A stretch of 56,683 bases of DNA. Source: Streptomyces sp. H27-H5 (GTDB lineage Bacteria; Actinomycetota; Actinomycetes; Streptomycetales; Streptomycetaceae). The notes below the pieces were generated by a model, which had not been told where the DNA came from, searched no databases, and saw nothing but the letters and a program-made list of their open reading frames with translations. Shown piece after piece: positions 22,201-40,187 of this stretch (within the stretch, counting starts at the first letter, position 1; every line of letters starts with the position of its first letter). Position numbers and translations under genes: made by a program. The DNA lies in NCBI RefSeq assembly GCF_026627505.1, contig NZ_JAPNLK010000057.1:1-56683 (forward strand), given 5' to 3'.

Positions 22201-24617
22201 TCGGTCAGCTCCCCCGGCGTCACCGGACGGCCCGTCACCGTCGACACCACCGCGATGGCCGGCTCGGCGAAGGCCACGCCCTCGACGACCTTCCGGAAGT
22301 CGGCGAGCATCGGATCCATGAGGGGCGAGTGGAAGGCGTGCGAGACGGACAGCGCCTTCGTCTTGCGGCCGTCAGCCGACAACCGCTCGACGACCGCCGC
22401 GACCGCGTCCTCGGCACCCGACACCACTACGGAGGTGGGCCCGTTGACCGCAGCGATACCCACACGGTCCTCGTGCCCGGCCAGCAGCGCACGTACCTCA
22501 TCTTCCGAGGCCTGCACCGCCACCATCACACCCCCGCCAGGGAGCGCCTGCATCAACCGGCCACGAGCAGCCACCAGCTTCGCCGCGTCACCAAGGGACA
22601 GCACACCCGCCACGTGAACCGCGGCGAACTCACCCACCGAGTGCCCGGCCACCGCGTCCGGCCGCACACCCCACGACTCGACCAGCCGGAACAACGCCAC
22701 CTCAACGGCGAACAACGCCGGCTGCGCCCAGGCAGTCTGGTTCAACAACTCCGCGTCAGGACCGAACACCACACTCTTCAAAGGGTGTTCCAGATGCGCG
22801 TCCAGCTCGGCACAGACCTCGTCGAAGGCCTCGGCGAACACCGGGAAGGACGCGTACAGCTCGCGGCCCATCCCCAATCGCTGACTCCCCTGCCCCGAGA
22901 ACAGGAACGCCACCTTGCTCTTCCGCGGCGCTGCGCCGTCGAAGACATGGCCCGTCGACTCGTGGCGGGCGAAGGCAGTGAGACCGGCCAGCAGTTCCTC
23001 GCGGTCGCGCCCCACGACGGCGGCGCGGTGGGGCAGCCCGGCGCGCGTCGTCGCCAGCGCGTGGCCGATGTCGGCCGCCGGGGTCTCCGGGTGCTCCCGC
23101 ACGTACGAGAGGAGTCGCCGGGCCTGTTCGGGAAGTGCTTCGGGGCTCCGGGCCGAGATCGGCCAGAGGACCGGGGTCGCGGAGTGCCGGGTGAGCTCGG
23201 GGGCCGGCGCCGAGGCTTCGGCCGCGCTTTCGGGAGCCGGCTGTTCCAGGACGACGTGGGCGTTGGTGCCACTCACGCCGAACGAGGACACACCCGCCCG
23301 GCGCGGCCCCTCCTTCTGCGGCCACTCGACCGACTCCGTCAGCAGCCGGACGGCGCCCGCCGACCAGTCCACGTGCGGCGACGGCTCGTCCAGGTGCAGG
23401 GTGCCGGGAAGCACCCCGTGGTGCATGGCCATGACCATCTTGATGACGCCCGCGACGCCCGCGGCTGCCTGGGTGTGGCCGATGTTCGACTTCAGCGCGC
23501 CGAGCAGCAGCGGCCGGCCGGCCGGCCGGTCCTGGCCGTACGTCGCGAGCAGGGCCTGTGCCTCGATCGGGTCGCCGAGCGAGGTGCCGGTGCCGTGCGC
23601 CTCGACGGCGTCCACGTCCGCCCCGGTGAGGTCGGCGTTGGCGAGGGCCTGGCGGATCACCTTCTGCTGTGCCGGGCCGCTCGGGGCGGTCAGGCCGTTG
23701 GACGCGCCGTCCTGGTTGACCGCGCTGCCCCGGACCACGGCCAGGACGTGGTGGCCGCCCCGCCGAGCGTCGGAGAGCCGCTCGACGAGCAGCATGCCGA
23801 CGCCTTCGCTCCAGCCGGTGCCGTCGGCGGCGGCCGAGAACGGCTTGCACCGGCCGTCGGCCGCCAGTCCGCGCTGCCGGCTGAACTCCATGAACGCACC
23901 CGGCGTGGACATGACCGTCACACCGCTGACCAGGGCCAACGAGCACTCACCCTTACGCAGCGCCTGGGCGGCGAGGTGCAGGGCCACGAGCGACGACGAG
24001 CACGCCGTGTCGACCGTCACCGCGGGCCCCTCAAGGCCGAAGGTGTAGGCGAGGCGTCCGGAGATGACGGCGGCGGCGTTGCCCGTGCCCAGATATCCGT
24101 CGAAGTCTTCCGGGGAGGTGGACAGTCTCGCGTAGTCCTGGCCGTTGGTGCCGGCGAAGACTCCGGTACGGGTGCCGCGCAGGGCCGCCGGGTCGATGCC
24201 GGCCCGCTCGAACGCCTCCCAGGCGGTCTCCAGGAGCAGCCGCTGCTGCGGGTCCATCATCAGGGCCTCGCGCGGCGAGATACCGAAGAACCCGGCGTCG
24301 AACTCGCCGACGCCGTCGAGGAATCCGCCGTGCCGGACGTAGCAGGTGCCCGCGTGGTCGGGGTCGGGGTCGTACAGCGCGTCCAGGTCCCAGCCCCGGT
24401 CGGCCGGGAAGCCGGATATCGCGTCGCCGCCCCGTGCCACCAGCCGCCACAGGTCCTCGGGCGAGGTCACCCCGCCCGGGAAGCGGCAGCTCATCGCGAC
24501 GATGGCAATGGGCTCACGGGAGTCGGCCGTCATTTTCTGGTTCTGCCGGCGCAGCCGCTCGGTCTCTTGGAGAGAGGCCCGCAGTGCCTGAACGATCTTC
24601 TCGTTCGATGTGGTCAT
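13296..24617 (-). CDS. Type I PKS, modules 3 and 4 (module 4 fully reducing)
   Basis: The protein has about 3,773 residues. An N-terminal docking coil (EKIVQALRASLQETERLRRQ) precedes module 3 = KS (Cys about 207), AT (GHSVGE about 659, HAFH: malonyl), KR (from about 1226; A1-type: no LDD, Trp in SGIWGAAGQ), ACP (about 1546). Module 4 = KS (Cys about 1787), AT (about 2150-2475, HAFH: malonyl), DH (about 2510-2800; His and Pro in AEHRVMGAVLLPG, Asp in LLDSALH), ER (about 3026-3310; NFRDALIALG, NADPH loop SAAGGVGMAA), KR (from about 3322; LDD present: B1-type), ACP (about 3638), then a C-terminal docking region of about 130 residues. Module 4 should deliver a fully saturated two-carbon unit. The start is ATG 24617, with GGAG 7 bases upstream; the adjacent ATG at 24620 is possible. 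The AT of module 4 is DNA-identical to that of module 2. Confidence 0.95.
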   Translation of the reverse strand: MTTSNEKIVQALRASLQETERLRRQNQKMTADSREPIAIVAMSCRFPGGVTSPEDLWRLVARGGDAISGFPADRGWDLDALYDPDPDHAGTCYVRHGGFLDGVGEFDAGFFGISPREALMMDPQQRLLLETAWEAFERAGIDPAALRGTRTGVFAGTNGQDYARLSTSPEDFDGYLGTGNAAAVISGRLAYTFGLEGPAVTVDTACSSSLVALHLAAQALRKGECSLALVSGVTVMSTPGAFMEFSRQRGLAADGRCKPFSAAADGTGWSEGVGMLLVERLSDARRGGHHVLAVVRGSAVNQDGASNGLTAPSGPAQQKVIRQALANADLTGADVDAVEAHGTGTSLGDPIEAQALLATYGQDRPAGRPLLLGALKSNIGHTQAAAGVAGVIKMVMAMHHGVLPGTLHLDEPSPHVDWSAGAVRLLTESVEWPQKEGPRRAGVSSFGVSGTNAHVVLEQPAPESAAEASAPAPELTRHSATPVLWPISARSPEALPEQARRLLSYVREHPETPAADIGHALATTRAGLPHRAAVVGRDREELLAGLTAFARHESTGHVFDGAAPRKSKVAFLFSGQGSQRLGMGRELYASFPVFAEAFDEVCAELDAHLEHPLKSVVFGPDAELLNQTAWAQPALFAVEVALFRLVESWGVRPDAVAGHSVGEFAAVHVAGVLSLGDAAKLVAARGRLMQALPGGGVMVAVQASEDEVRALLAGHEDRVGIAAVNGPTSVVVSGAEDAVAAVVERLSADGRKTKALSVSHAFHSPLMDPMLADFRKVVEGVAFAEPAIAVVSTVTGRPVTPGELTDAEYWVGQVRAAVRFADAVGALSNAGASVFVEVGPGGVLTALAQSLLDEQSTVAVPLLRADRSEDLAVASTLAQLHVHGVALDWTALLGDRHARLHDLPTYAFQRRRYWLESTAFSGQQAVAGAGAVAVDPAEAGLWESVERADLAAFAERLDVAGDAPLSSVLPALSMWRRKLREQSTVDSRRYRTGWRPATGSAPNGARLSGTWLVAVPAGRMVDDPWTAATLRALRDHGAEVLPVPVEPGAGRAALADQLRLAVSGAAGAADVPGDTTDIVGVLSLLAIDEQPHPVHAVLPEGLAATLALIQALGDAGVDMPLWCATRGAVSTGSADPLRSAHQAQVWALGRTAALEHSARWGGLIDLPDVLDARVARRFAAALAGGHEGEDQLAVRGAGVFVRRLLRSPQGATGVTGATAGWQPRGTVLITGGTGALGAHVARWLAGAGAAHLVLTSRRGAAAEGADALRAELEELGAQVTIEACDIADRDAVARLLDGLPQEHPLTAVVHAAGVGTPGMLAETTPQEFAEVLAAKAAGARHLDDLLGDRPLDAFVLFSSISGIWGAAGQAAYAVANAALDALAEHRRTRGLTGTAVAWGPWAGGGMVEDGDAEERLRKRGLPALAPPSAIAALRGAVDRDETAVTVADVVWERFAPSFTLLRPSPLLSEIPEAAAALAATAADSAPGGAAGQGELPEFVRRTVALTGPEQARAVLGLVRREAAAVLGHQDTEAVAADRAFRELGFDSLTAVELRNRLNKATGVHLPATLVFDHPSPAVLAAHLLTELTAAATGTAAAATAHAPTAVARASDDDEPIAIVAMSCRYPGEVRTPEDLWRLVADGRDAIAGFPGDRGWDLDSLYNPDPDRPGTTYAKDGGFLYDVADFDPLFFGISPREALAMDPQQRLLLEIAWEAFERGGLDPTSLRGSSTGVFIGSGYQDYAARLLSVPQDLEGYIGTGSSGSVVSGRIAYSFGLEGPTLTVDTACSSSLVALHLAAQALRRGECDLALAGGVTVMSSPNAFIEFSRQRGLAADGRCKSFAAGADGTGWGEGAGMLLVERLSDARRNGHQVLAVVRGSAVNQDGASNGLTAPNGPAQQRVIRQALASAGLSPADVDVVEAHGTGTKLGDPIEAQALLATYGQDRPADRPLWLGSLKSNIGHTQAAAGVGGIIKMVEAMRHGVLPKTLHMDAPTPHVDWSAGSVELLTEAIDWTADAEHTRRAGISSFGVSGTNAHVIIEQAPAQTPDASALPEPPCASSPSAVSWVMSGISAEALREQAERLLAHIESHPELEPVDVALSLATSRAALEHRAAVFGTQREELLPALRALAASDTAGMADSALRGTASSDRKVAFLFSGQGSQRLGMGRELYASFPVFADAFDAVCAHVDGHLERPLRDVVFGDDAELLNRTGYAQPALFAVEVALFRLVESWGVRPDFLAGHSVGEFAAAHVAGVLSLEDAARLVAARGRLMQALPDGGVMVAVQASEDEVRVLLAGLEDRAGIAAINGPSSVVVSGSEDAVAVVVERLSADGRKTKALSVSHAFHSPLMDPMLADFRKVVESVSFGTPAMSIVSTLTGRPVSAEEFCSAEYWVRHVREAVRFADAINSLTGEGVSTFLEIGPGGVLAAMAQESLDERAVTVPLLRADRAEELAVTTALAQLHVHGTALDWTAVFAGRGAQRVDLPTYAFQRERYWLDTGPAIGDLASAGLRSADHSLLGAAVALADGEGVVFTGRLSLTAQPWLAEHRVMGAVLLPGTALVDLAIRAADETGCDRVDELTLQAPLVLPAQGAVQLQVAVAGPDDNGHRTVRVHSRPDGAGPDEPWSTHAIGVLATTASARTDSLAQPSPAADLSQWPPAAAQAVPAEGYYERLTELGFGYGPVFQGLRALWRRGGEVFAEVALPEDTAVDGFGVHPALLDSALHAVGLGGLLPDTGQGRIPFAWSGVRLDATGATSLRVRLTSPAPDTVSLLVADGTGRPVASVESLVLRAVTAYQLASAQQVEHQDALYRMDWPVLQLGDIDASAAGTLARVEDHTGLLALLTALGDGDTLPEAVLVPAPRATAGGAAEDVHAVTRQGLELLRTWLGDDRTSGSRLVLLTQGAVAPEPGATVSDPAQSALWGLVRSAQSENPERLVLVDLVDLDDLAAHDHTERTLPAALATGEPQLALRGGTAYVPRLARRTAADALRPAPGATGWRLATGATGTLDDLALTENSAATAPLGEGQVRIAVRAAGVNFRDALIALGMYPGAATLGSEAAGVVVETGPGITALAVGDRVFGMIPEAFGPLAVADHRMVARMPESWTFTEAASVPIVFLTAYYALVDLAGLRAGQSLLVHSAAGGVGMAATQLARHLGAEVYGTAGPGKWAALQAAGLDADHLASSRELGFEQRFLAATDGRGVDLVLNSLAGDYVDASLRTLADGGRFLEMGKTDVRDPERVAEEHRGAAYTAFDTIEAGPDRIGAMLRELVALFEAGALEPLPVTCWDVRQAPEALRYLSQARHIGKLVLTVPAALDPSGTVLVTGATGALGALVARHLVVEHGVRHLLLTSRRGMAAEGAAGLREDLLALGADTVTVAACDAADREALAALLATVPEDRSLTAVIHAAGVLDDGLVASLTPERLAAVLRPKVDAALHLHELTRGLDLSAFVLFSSVAATLGSAGQGNYAAANAFLDALAQRRRAAGLPATAMAWGPWADSGMASGMDESGRERMARSGLVSFRAVEGLALFDAARNGEYAVAVPVRFDTSAPAAGPDAGQAVPAILRGLVRPAARRTAREAVAVGGADALRDRLNGLSEPERDSVLLDLVRTQVAAVLGIGGPRDIDRNREFKLLGFDSLTSVELRNRLNAATGLRLPATLVFDCPTPVALAERIRLDLAPEQAPASSALSVFGELERLETALAAVGADDELVRSRIRTRLQGVLAAFSEGAAADGGAGRQSPDDASDERLQSATVDDIFALIDQELDGS
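17138..18154 (-). repeat. 1,017-bp identical AT repeat, copy in module 4
   Basis: This stretch matches 26902-27918 base for base where I compared it. The two copies are offset by exactly 9,764 bp and first differ at 17137/26901 and 18155/27919. It covers nearly the entire malonyl AT domain of module 4. The flanking KS-AT linker and post-AT sequences are clearly diverged. Confidence 0.88.
18741..18932 (-). repeat. KS conversion patch, module 4 copy
   Basis: About 192 bp of KS4 match 33236-33427 in KS1 with two mismatches by eye, while flanking KS sequence diverges more. It encodes the segment from the start of the VDVVEAHGTGT region to the SLKSNIGH region. Confidence 0.7.
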
Positions 24618-24643
24618 CATGTGCTCCGTACTCAGGCGGTTGA

Positions 24644-36616
<11,973 letters not shown>

Positions 36617-36689
36617 AGTGTGCTCCATCGACCCGTTGAACTACTGCCAATTTGCTGGTTCCGCAGCGCATTTCGGCGTGCGGGCATGC

Positions 36690-36703
36690 CGGGGAAAACC
36701 CCG
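36690..36703. promoter_or_regulatory. Palindrome upstream of PKS1
   Basis: CGGGGAAAACCCCG is a perfect 5-bp inverted repeat around AAAA, 74-87 bp before the PKS1 start. It resembles the G-run/A/C-run site before the third LAL gene (48881-48898), which is at a similar distance. It is a possible operator for one of the cluster regulators; binding is inference. Confidence 0.4.
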
Positions 36704-36743
36704 TACTGATTCCCGATGTGCTGGCCCGGACGGCCCAGACGGC

Positions 36744-36773
36744 CCGGCGGACCCGCCGGACCGGTTCCGCCGG
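36744..36773 (-). terminator. Hairpin between GMC oxidase and PKS1
   Basis: A 7-bp perfect stem, CCGGCGG with CCGCCGG, begins 6 bp beyond the GMC oxidase stop codon. It could end the tailoring transcript, or attenuate readthrough into PKS1, which then would use its own promoter in 36617-36743. Confidence 0.45.
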
Positions 36774-36778
36774 CCGTT

Positions 36779-38407
36779 CTACGAAGCGGCGACGTCCTGC
36801 TGGATGATGCGCTCGATATTGCGCTCGGCCAGTGCGGTGATGGTGACGAGCGGGTTCACGCCAATGGAGCCGGGAATGAGGGAACCGTCGGTCACATAAA
36901 GGTTCTTGTAGCCGGACACCCGGCCGTAGTCGTCCGTCGCCTTGCCCAGTACGCAGCCGCCGAGCGGGTGGTAGCAGAAGTCGTCGGAGAAGACCTTCAA
37001 CTGCTTGCCGAAGAGGTCGTACCGGTACATCGTGAAGTTCGCCTTGTTGATGCGGTCGAACAGCGACTTCGCGGCATTGACCGCGGGGGTGTTCTGGTCG
37101 CGGGTCCAGCGCAGGTTCGCCCGGTCGTTGGCCGCGTCGTACACGAACGTGCCGCGCTCGGGGTTCTTGGTGATCGCCAGGTAGAGGCTGACCCAGGTCT
37201 CCAGACCGGCCGGCATGGGGGCGATCTCGGCGAAGACGGGGGCCTGGGGGTTGTCCCAGTCGTCGATGCCCAGCGCGGGTATGGACGACTGCTTGGAGCC
37301 GGTGGGGTTCCACACGTGGTTGGCGCGGGCGGTCATGATGTTGCCGTTCGGGCCCCAGCCGGCACCGACCTCGGCGTTGAGGTTCGGCAGCGTGCCGGTC
37401 TCCCGGGCGCGCAGCAGCAGTTCGGTGGAGCCGAGGCTGCCGGCGCCGAGGAACAGGTGGCGGCAGGAGATCTCCTTGGTGGCGAGCAGCTTGCCGTCGG
37501 CGTCCTTCTGCTCGACGGTCAGCAGGTAGGTTCCGTCGTTCTGCTGCCGGATGGTCCTGGCCTGGTGGAGGGTCTCGATGGTGACCTTGCCGGTGCCGAG
37601 GGCGGCGGCCAGGTAGGTCTTGTCCAGGCTCTGCTTGCCGTGGTTGTTGCCGTAGATGACCTCGGCGGCCAGCGCGGACTTGGGAACCGCCCCGTCGGCC
37701 TCGCGCCGCATGTAGTCGAAGTCGTAGACGTTGGGGACGTGCACGGTGCCCAGTCCGGCCTTCTGGGCCTGGTCCCGCGAGACCCGGGCGAACTTGTACC
37801 AGTCGGTGTTCTCGAACCAGCCGTTGTCTATGTTGTTGACCCGGAGCATGGAGTTGGCGCGCGGGAAGTAGCGGTCGTACATCTCGGCGGAGTCGACGCG
37901 CGGGAGTACCTCCTCGAAGTACGAGCGCTTCGGGGCCACCGCCATGCCGCCGTTGACGAGGGAGCCGCCGCCGACGCCGCGGCCCACGTACACGGACATC
38001 TGGTCGAAGTTGACCCGGTCCAGGACACCGGCGTACGGGTCGATGTTCCGGTTGGCCAGGTCGAGCCAGAGGAAGCTGCCCAGCGGGGCCTCGGTGCGGG
38101 TCTTGAACCAGCTGGAGCGCTTGTCGGGGCTGAGCATCCCGGAGAAGATGTTGCCGTCGGGGCCGGGCTGGTTCCACAGCTGGCCCATTTCGAGCATGAC
38201 CGTGGGGACGCCGGCCTCGGCGAGTCGCAGGGCGGTGACGGCGGCTCCGTAGCCCGTCCCGATGACCACGGCGGGGACGAACGCCGGGCTGCCGGAGCGG
38301 TCGGCGGCGAGCGCCCGGGTGGCGCCGATGGTGGTGCTGCCCGCGAGGGCGGCGGCGCCGAGGGCCGTGAGTCCGAGCATGCGGCGACGTGACAGGTGCT
38401 TCTCCAC
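36779..38407 (-). CDS. choA: Exported GMC flavoenzyme, cholesterol oxidase type
   Basis: The 542-residue protein is very close to Streptomyces cholesterol oxidases along its whole length. It has a twin-arginine signal (SRRRMLGLTALGAAALAG, then ALAA), the FAD loop VIGTGYGAAV, GRGVGGGSLVNGG, and the catalytic set: a Glu in VFAEIAPMPAG, His 480 in YHPLGGC and Asn 518 in GVNPLV. Such enzymes oxidise and isomerise 3-beta-hydroxysterols outside the cell with O2. Homologues sit in polyene clusters (PimE, PteG). Here it is downstream of P450 and ferredoxin and upstream of PKS1 on the same strand, so it may tailor the polyketide by oxidising a secondary alcohol, act on membrane sterols, or serve signalling. 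The GTG start gives VEKHLSRRRM; longer starts add an Ala/Pro/Arg-rich tail foreign to the family. Confidence 0.92.
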   Translation of the reverse strand: MEKHLSRRRMLGLTALGAAALAGSTTIGATRALAADRSGSPAFVPAVVIGTGYGAAVTALRLAEAGVPTVMLEMGQLWNQPGPDGNIFSGMLSPDKRSSWFKTRTEAPLGSFLWLDLANRNIDPYAGVLDRVNFDQMSVYVGRGVGGGSLVNGGMAVAPKRSYFEEVLPRVDSAEMYDRYFPRANSMLRVNNIDNGWFENTDWYKFARVSRDQAQKAGLGTVHVPNVYDFDYMRREADGAVPKSALAAEVIYGNNHGKQSLDKTYLAAALGTGKVTIETLHQARTIRQQNDGTYLLTVEQKDADGKLLATKEISCRHLFLGAGSLGSTELLLRARETGTLPNLNAEVGAGWGPNGNIMTARANHVWNPTGSKQSSIPALGIDDWDNPQAPVFAEIAPMPAGLETWVSLYLAITKNPERGTFVYDAANDRANLRWTRDQNTPAVNAAKSLFDRINKANFTMYRYDLFGKQLKVFSDDFCYHPLGGCVLGKATDDYGRVSGYKNLYVTDGSLIPGSIGVNPLVTITALAERNIERIIQQDVAAS

Positions 38408-38484
38408 TGTGTGTACCTGGCTTTCCGGAGGTGGTGCGAGCGGTGGTGCGGGGGGACGCGTCGCGCGGCGGAGCGCGGGAGCTC

Positions 38485-38697
38485 TCAGGGGGACTCGTGA
38501 AGGGTGATCGCCGAGCAGGGGCACTGGTCGGCGGCCTCACGCACGGCGTCGTGCGCGGCGGCGGGCGGGTGGGCGGCGAGCAGCACCACGAGCCCTTCGT
38601 CGCTCTGGTCGAAGACCTCGGGGGCGAGCAGGGCGCACATGCCGGCGCCGCAGCACAGTTGCCGGCTGACGCGGACCGTGAGGGGGCCGCGCGTCAC
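38485..38697 (-). CDS. 3Fe-4S ferredoxin partner of the P450
   Basis: This is a 70-residue acidic ferredoxin of the type paired with Streptomyces P450s. It has three Cys ligands (15, 21 and 59: CCGAGMC and QCPC) and the family middle APEVFDQSDEGLVVLL. Cys 16 and Cys 61 are extra cysteines next to ligand positions, where hydrophobic residues are more usual. It should carry single electrons from a ferredoxin reductase (not encoded in this window) to the P450. The GTG start overlaps the P450 stop as GTGA, a classic coupling arrangement that fixes the start despite a weak ribosome site. Confidence 0.9.
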   Translation of the reverse strand: MTRGPLTVRVSRQLCCGAGMCALLAPEVFDQSDEGLVVLLAAHPPAAAHDAVREAADQCPCSAITLHESP

Positions 38698-39890
38698 CAG
38701 GCGACGGGCAGCGCGTACACGCCGTAGACCTGCATGTCGTGACGGAGTCTGATCTCCTCGGGCGGGCAGGCCAGGCGGAGTCCGGGGAAGCGCTCCAGCA
38801 GTGCGGTGAAGCCGACGCGCAGTTCGATGCGGGCCAGCTGCTGGCCGAGGCACTGGTGGATGCCGTGGCCGAAGCCGAGGTGGCCGGCGGCGCGCCGGGT
38901 CACGTCGAAGGACTCCGGGTCGGCGAACCGGTCGGGGTCGCGGTTGGCCGCGGCGAGGGAGACCATCACGACCTCGCCCTCCTTGATGAGGGTGCCGTCG
39001 ATTTCGACATCCTCCAGGGCGGCCCGGGTGGGGCCGTGGTGGACGATGCTGAGGTAGCGCAGCGTCTCCTCGACGGCGCCCTCGATCAGGGACGGGTCGG
39101 CGCGCAGTGCGGCGAGCTGTTCGGGGTGTTCCAGCAGCGCGAAGGTGCCGAGGGCGAGCTGGTTGGCGGTGGTCTCGTGGCCGGCGACCAGCAGCAGGAA
39201 GGCGATCGAGGTGAGTTCCTCGTCGGTGAGGCCCGGGTCGGCGGCGATCATGCCGCTGAGGATGTCGTCGGCGGGCTCGGTGCGCTTGAGCCGTACCAGG
39301 CCGTTCAGGTACGCCCCCAGTGACAGGAAGGCCGCGGTGACGTCCTCGGTGGACTCGCCGAAGCTGCTCCAGACGTGGGTGTCGTGCTGGAATCCGGCGC
39401 GGTCGGCGTAGGGCACGCCGAGCAGTTCGCAGATGACGAGGGACGGGATGGGCAGCGCGAAGTGCTCGAAGAGGTCGGCCGGGGAACCGAGGCGCTCCAT
39501 GGCGTCGAGGCGCTCCGCGGTGACCCCCTCGATCCACTCGGTGAGCAGCCGCATCCGGCGGACGGTGAACTGCCCGACGAGAAGCCTCCGGTACCGCTGG
39601 TGCTCGGGGTCGTCGTGCTGGATGAACATCCCGGGCGGCGCGGCCGGGGCCTCGTCCAGAGTCGCGGCGCGCGGTACGGGCGGGTGCTTGAGTTCGCCGC
39701 GGGCACTGAACCGGGCGTCGGCGAGGACGGCTCGGGCGGCAGTGAATCCGGTGACGATCCAGCCCAGGTGTCCGTCCGCGAATTCCATCCGGGCGATCGG
39801 CTCGGTCCGGCGCAGCGACTGAGTCGTCGGCGGCGGATTGAAGTATCCGTCTCGGACAGTGGAAAAAGTCACCGGTGCGCCCTGGCTCAT
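38694..39890 (-). CDS. Cytochrome P450, bacterial class I
   Basis: This 398-residue soluble P450 has the oxygen-activation helix LLLVAGHETTAN, the ExxR motif (EETLR) and the heme loop FGHGIHQCLGQQLAR with axial Cys about 347. Length and motifs fit the CYP105/CYP107-like Streptomyces families; a finer assignment needs alignment. It probably hydroxylates or epoxidises the released polyketide, fed by the overlapping ferredoxin. I chose ATG 39890 (MSQGAPVTF) because GAAAGG lies 6 bases upstream; ATG 39905 and GTG 39914 fall within a tandem repeat. It heads the P450-ferredoxin-GMC unit, which has its own repeat-rich upstream region. Confidence 0.93.
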   Translation of the reverse strand: MSQGAPVTFSTVRDGYFNPPPTTQSLRRTEPIARMEFADGHLGWIVTGFTAARAVLADARFSARGELKHPPVPRAATLDEAPAAPPGMFIQHDDPEHQRYRRLLVGQFTVRRMRLLTEWIEGVTAERLDAMERLGSPADLFEHFALPIPSLVICELLGVPYADRAGFQHDTHVWSSFGESTEDVTAAFLSLGAYLNGLVRLKRTEPADDILSGMIAADPGLTDEELTSIAFLLLVAGHETTANQLALGTFALLEHPEQLAALRADPSLIEGAVEETLRYLSIVHHGPTRAALEDVEIDGTLIKEGEVVMVSLAAANRDPDRFADPESFDVTRRAAGHLGFGHGIHQCLGQQLARIELRVGFTALLERFPGLRLACPPEEIRLRHDMQVYGVYALPVAW

Positions 39891-39903
39891 TTCCGCCCTT
39901 TCC

Positions 39904-39951
39904 ATGGCTGGCACTCTTTTTGGCTGGCTCTCTCTTTGGCTGGCTCTCTCT
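39904..39951 (-). repeat. Three 16-bp tandem repeats before the P450
   Basis: The two copies at 39920-39935 and 39936-39951 are identical (coding strand AGAGAGAGCCAGCCAA). A third, imperfect copy at 39904-39919 ends on a possible ATG. The array lies directly before the P450 ribosome site, within the likely leader of the tailoring transcript. Confidence 0.75.
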
Positions 39952-39953
39952 TT

Positions 39954-39990
39954 GAACGGGGCCTCAACACGGCCTCAACCCGTTCTGAAC
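39954..39990. promoter_or_regulatory. Inverted and direct repeats upstream of the P450
   Basis: GAACGGG (39954-39960) faces CCCGTTC (39979-39985). Between and beyond them, heptamers CCTCAAC, CCTCAAC and TCTGAAC recur at exact 11-bp spacing (39962, 39973, 39984). GTTCTGAAC (39982-39990) is itself palindromic. The layout suggests an activator or repressor site for the tailoring operon. The 11-bp heptamer spacing is typical of SARP sites, but no SARP gene is present in the window. Confidence 0.4.
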
Positions 39991-40123
39991 ACGACGTTCT
40001 TCGGATCGAACGCCGCCTTTCGCGCAGTTCGATCACCGCCGAAATGAAGGTATGAAGGCGCGGTGAAGAGTGTCAACGAAATCAATCCCCGGTGCACTAA
40101 CCCTGTGGACACCGGACGGGGGG

Positions 40124-40145
40124 TACGGTTACCGGCGGTACCGTA
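40124..40145. promoter_or_regulatory. Inverted repeat between LAL1 and P450
   Basis: TACGGT (40124-40129) and ACCGTA (40140-40145) form a perfect 6-bp inverted repeat with a 10-bp spacer, 43 bp beyond the LAL1 stop. It could be a weak terminator of the regulator unit or an operator of the P450 promoter. The 39991-40187 stretch contains no gene. Confidence 0.35.
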
Positions 40146-40187
40146 GGAGCTTCGGTTCGGTTCGGTTGTCCCCCGCCGCCCGGGGCG

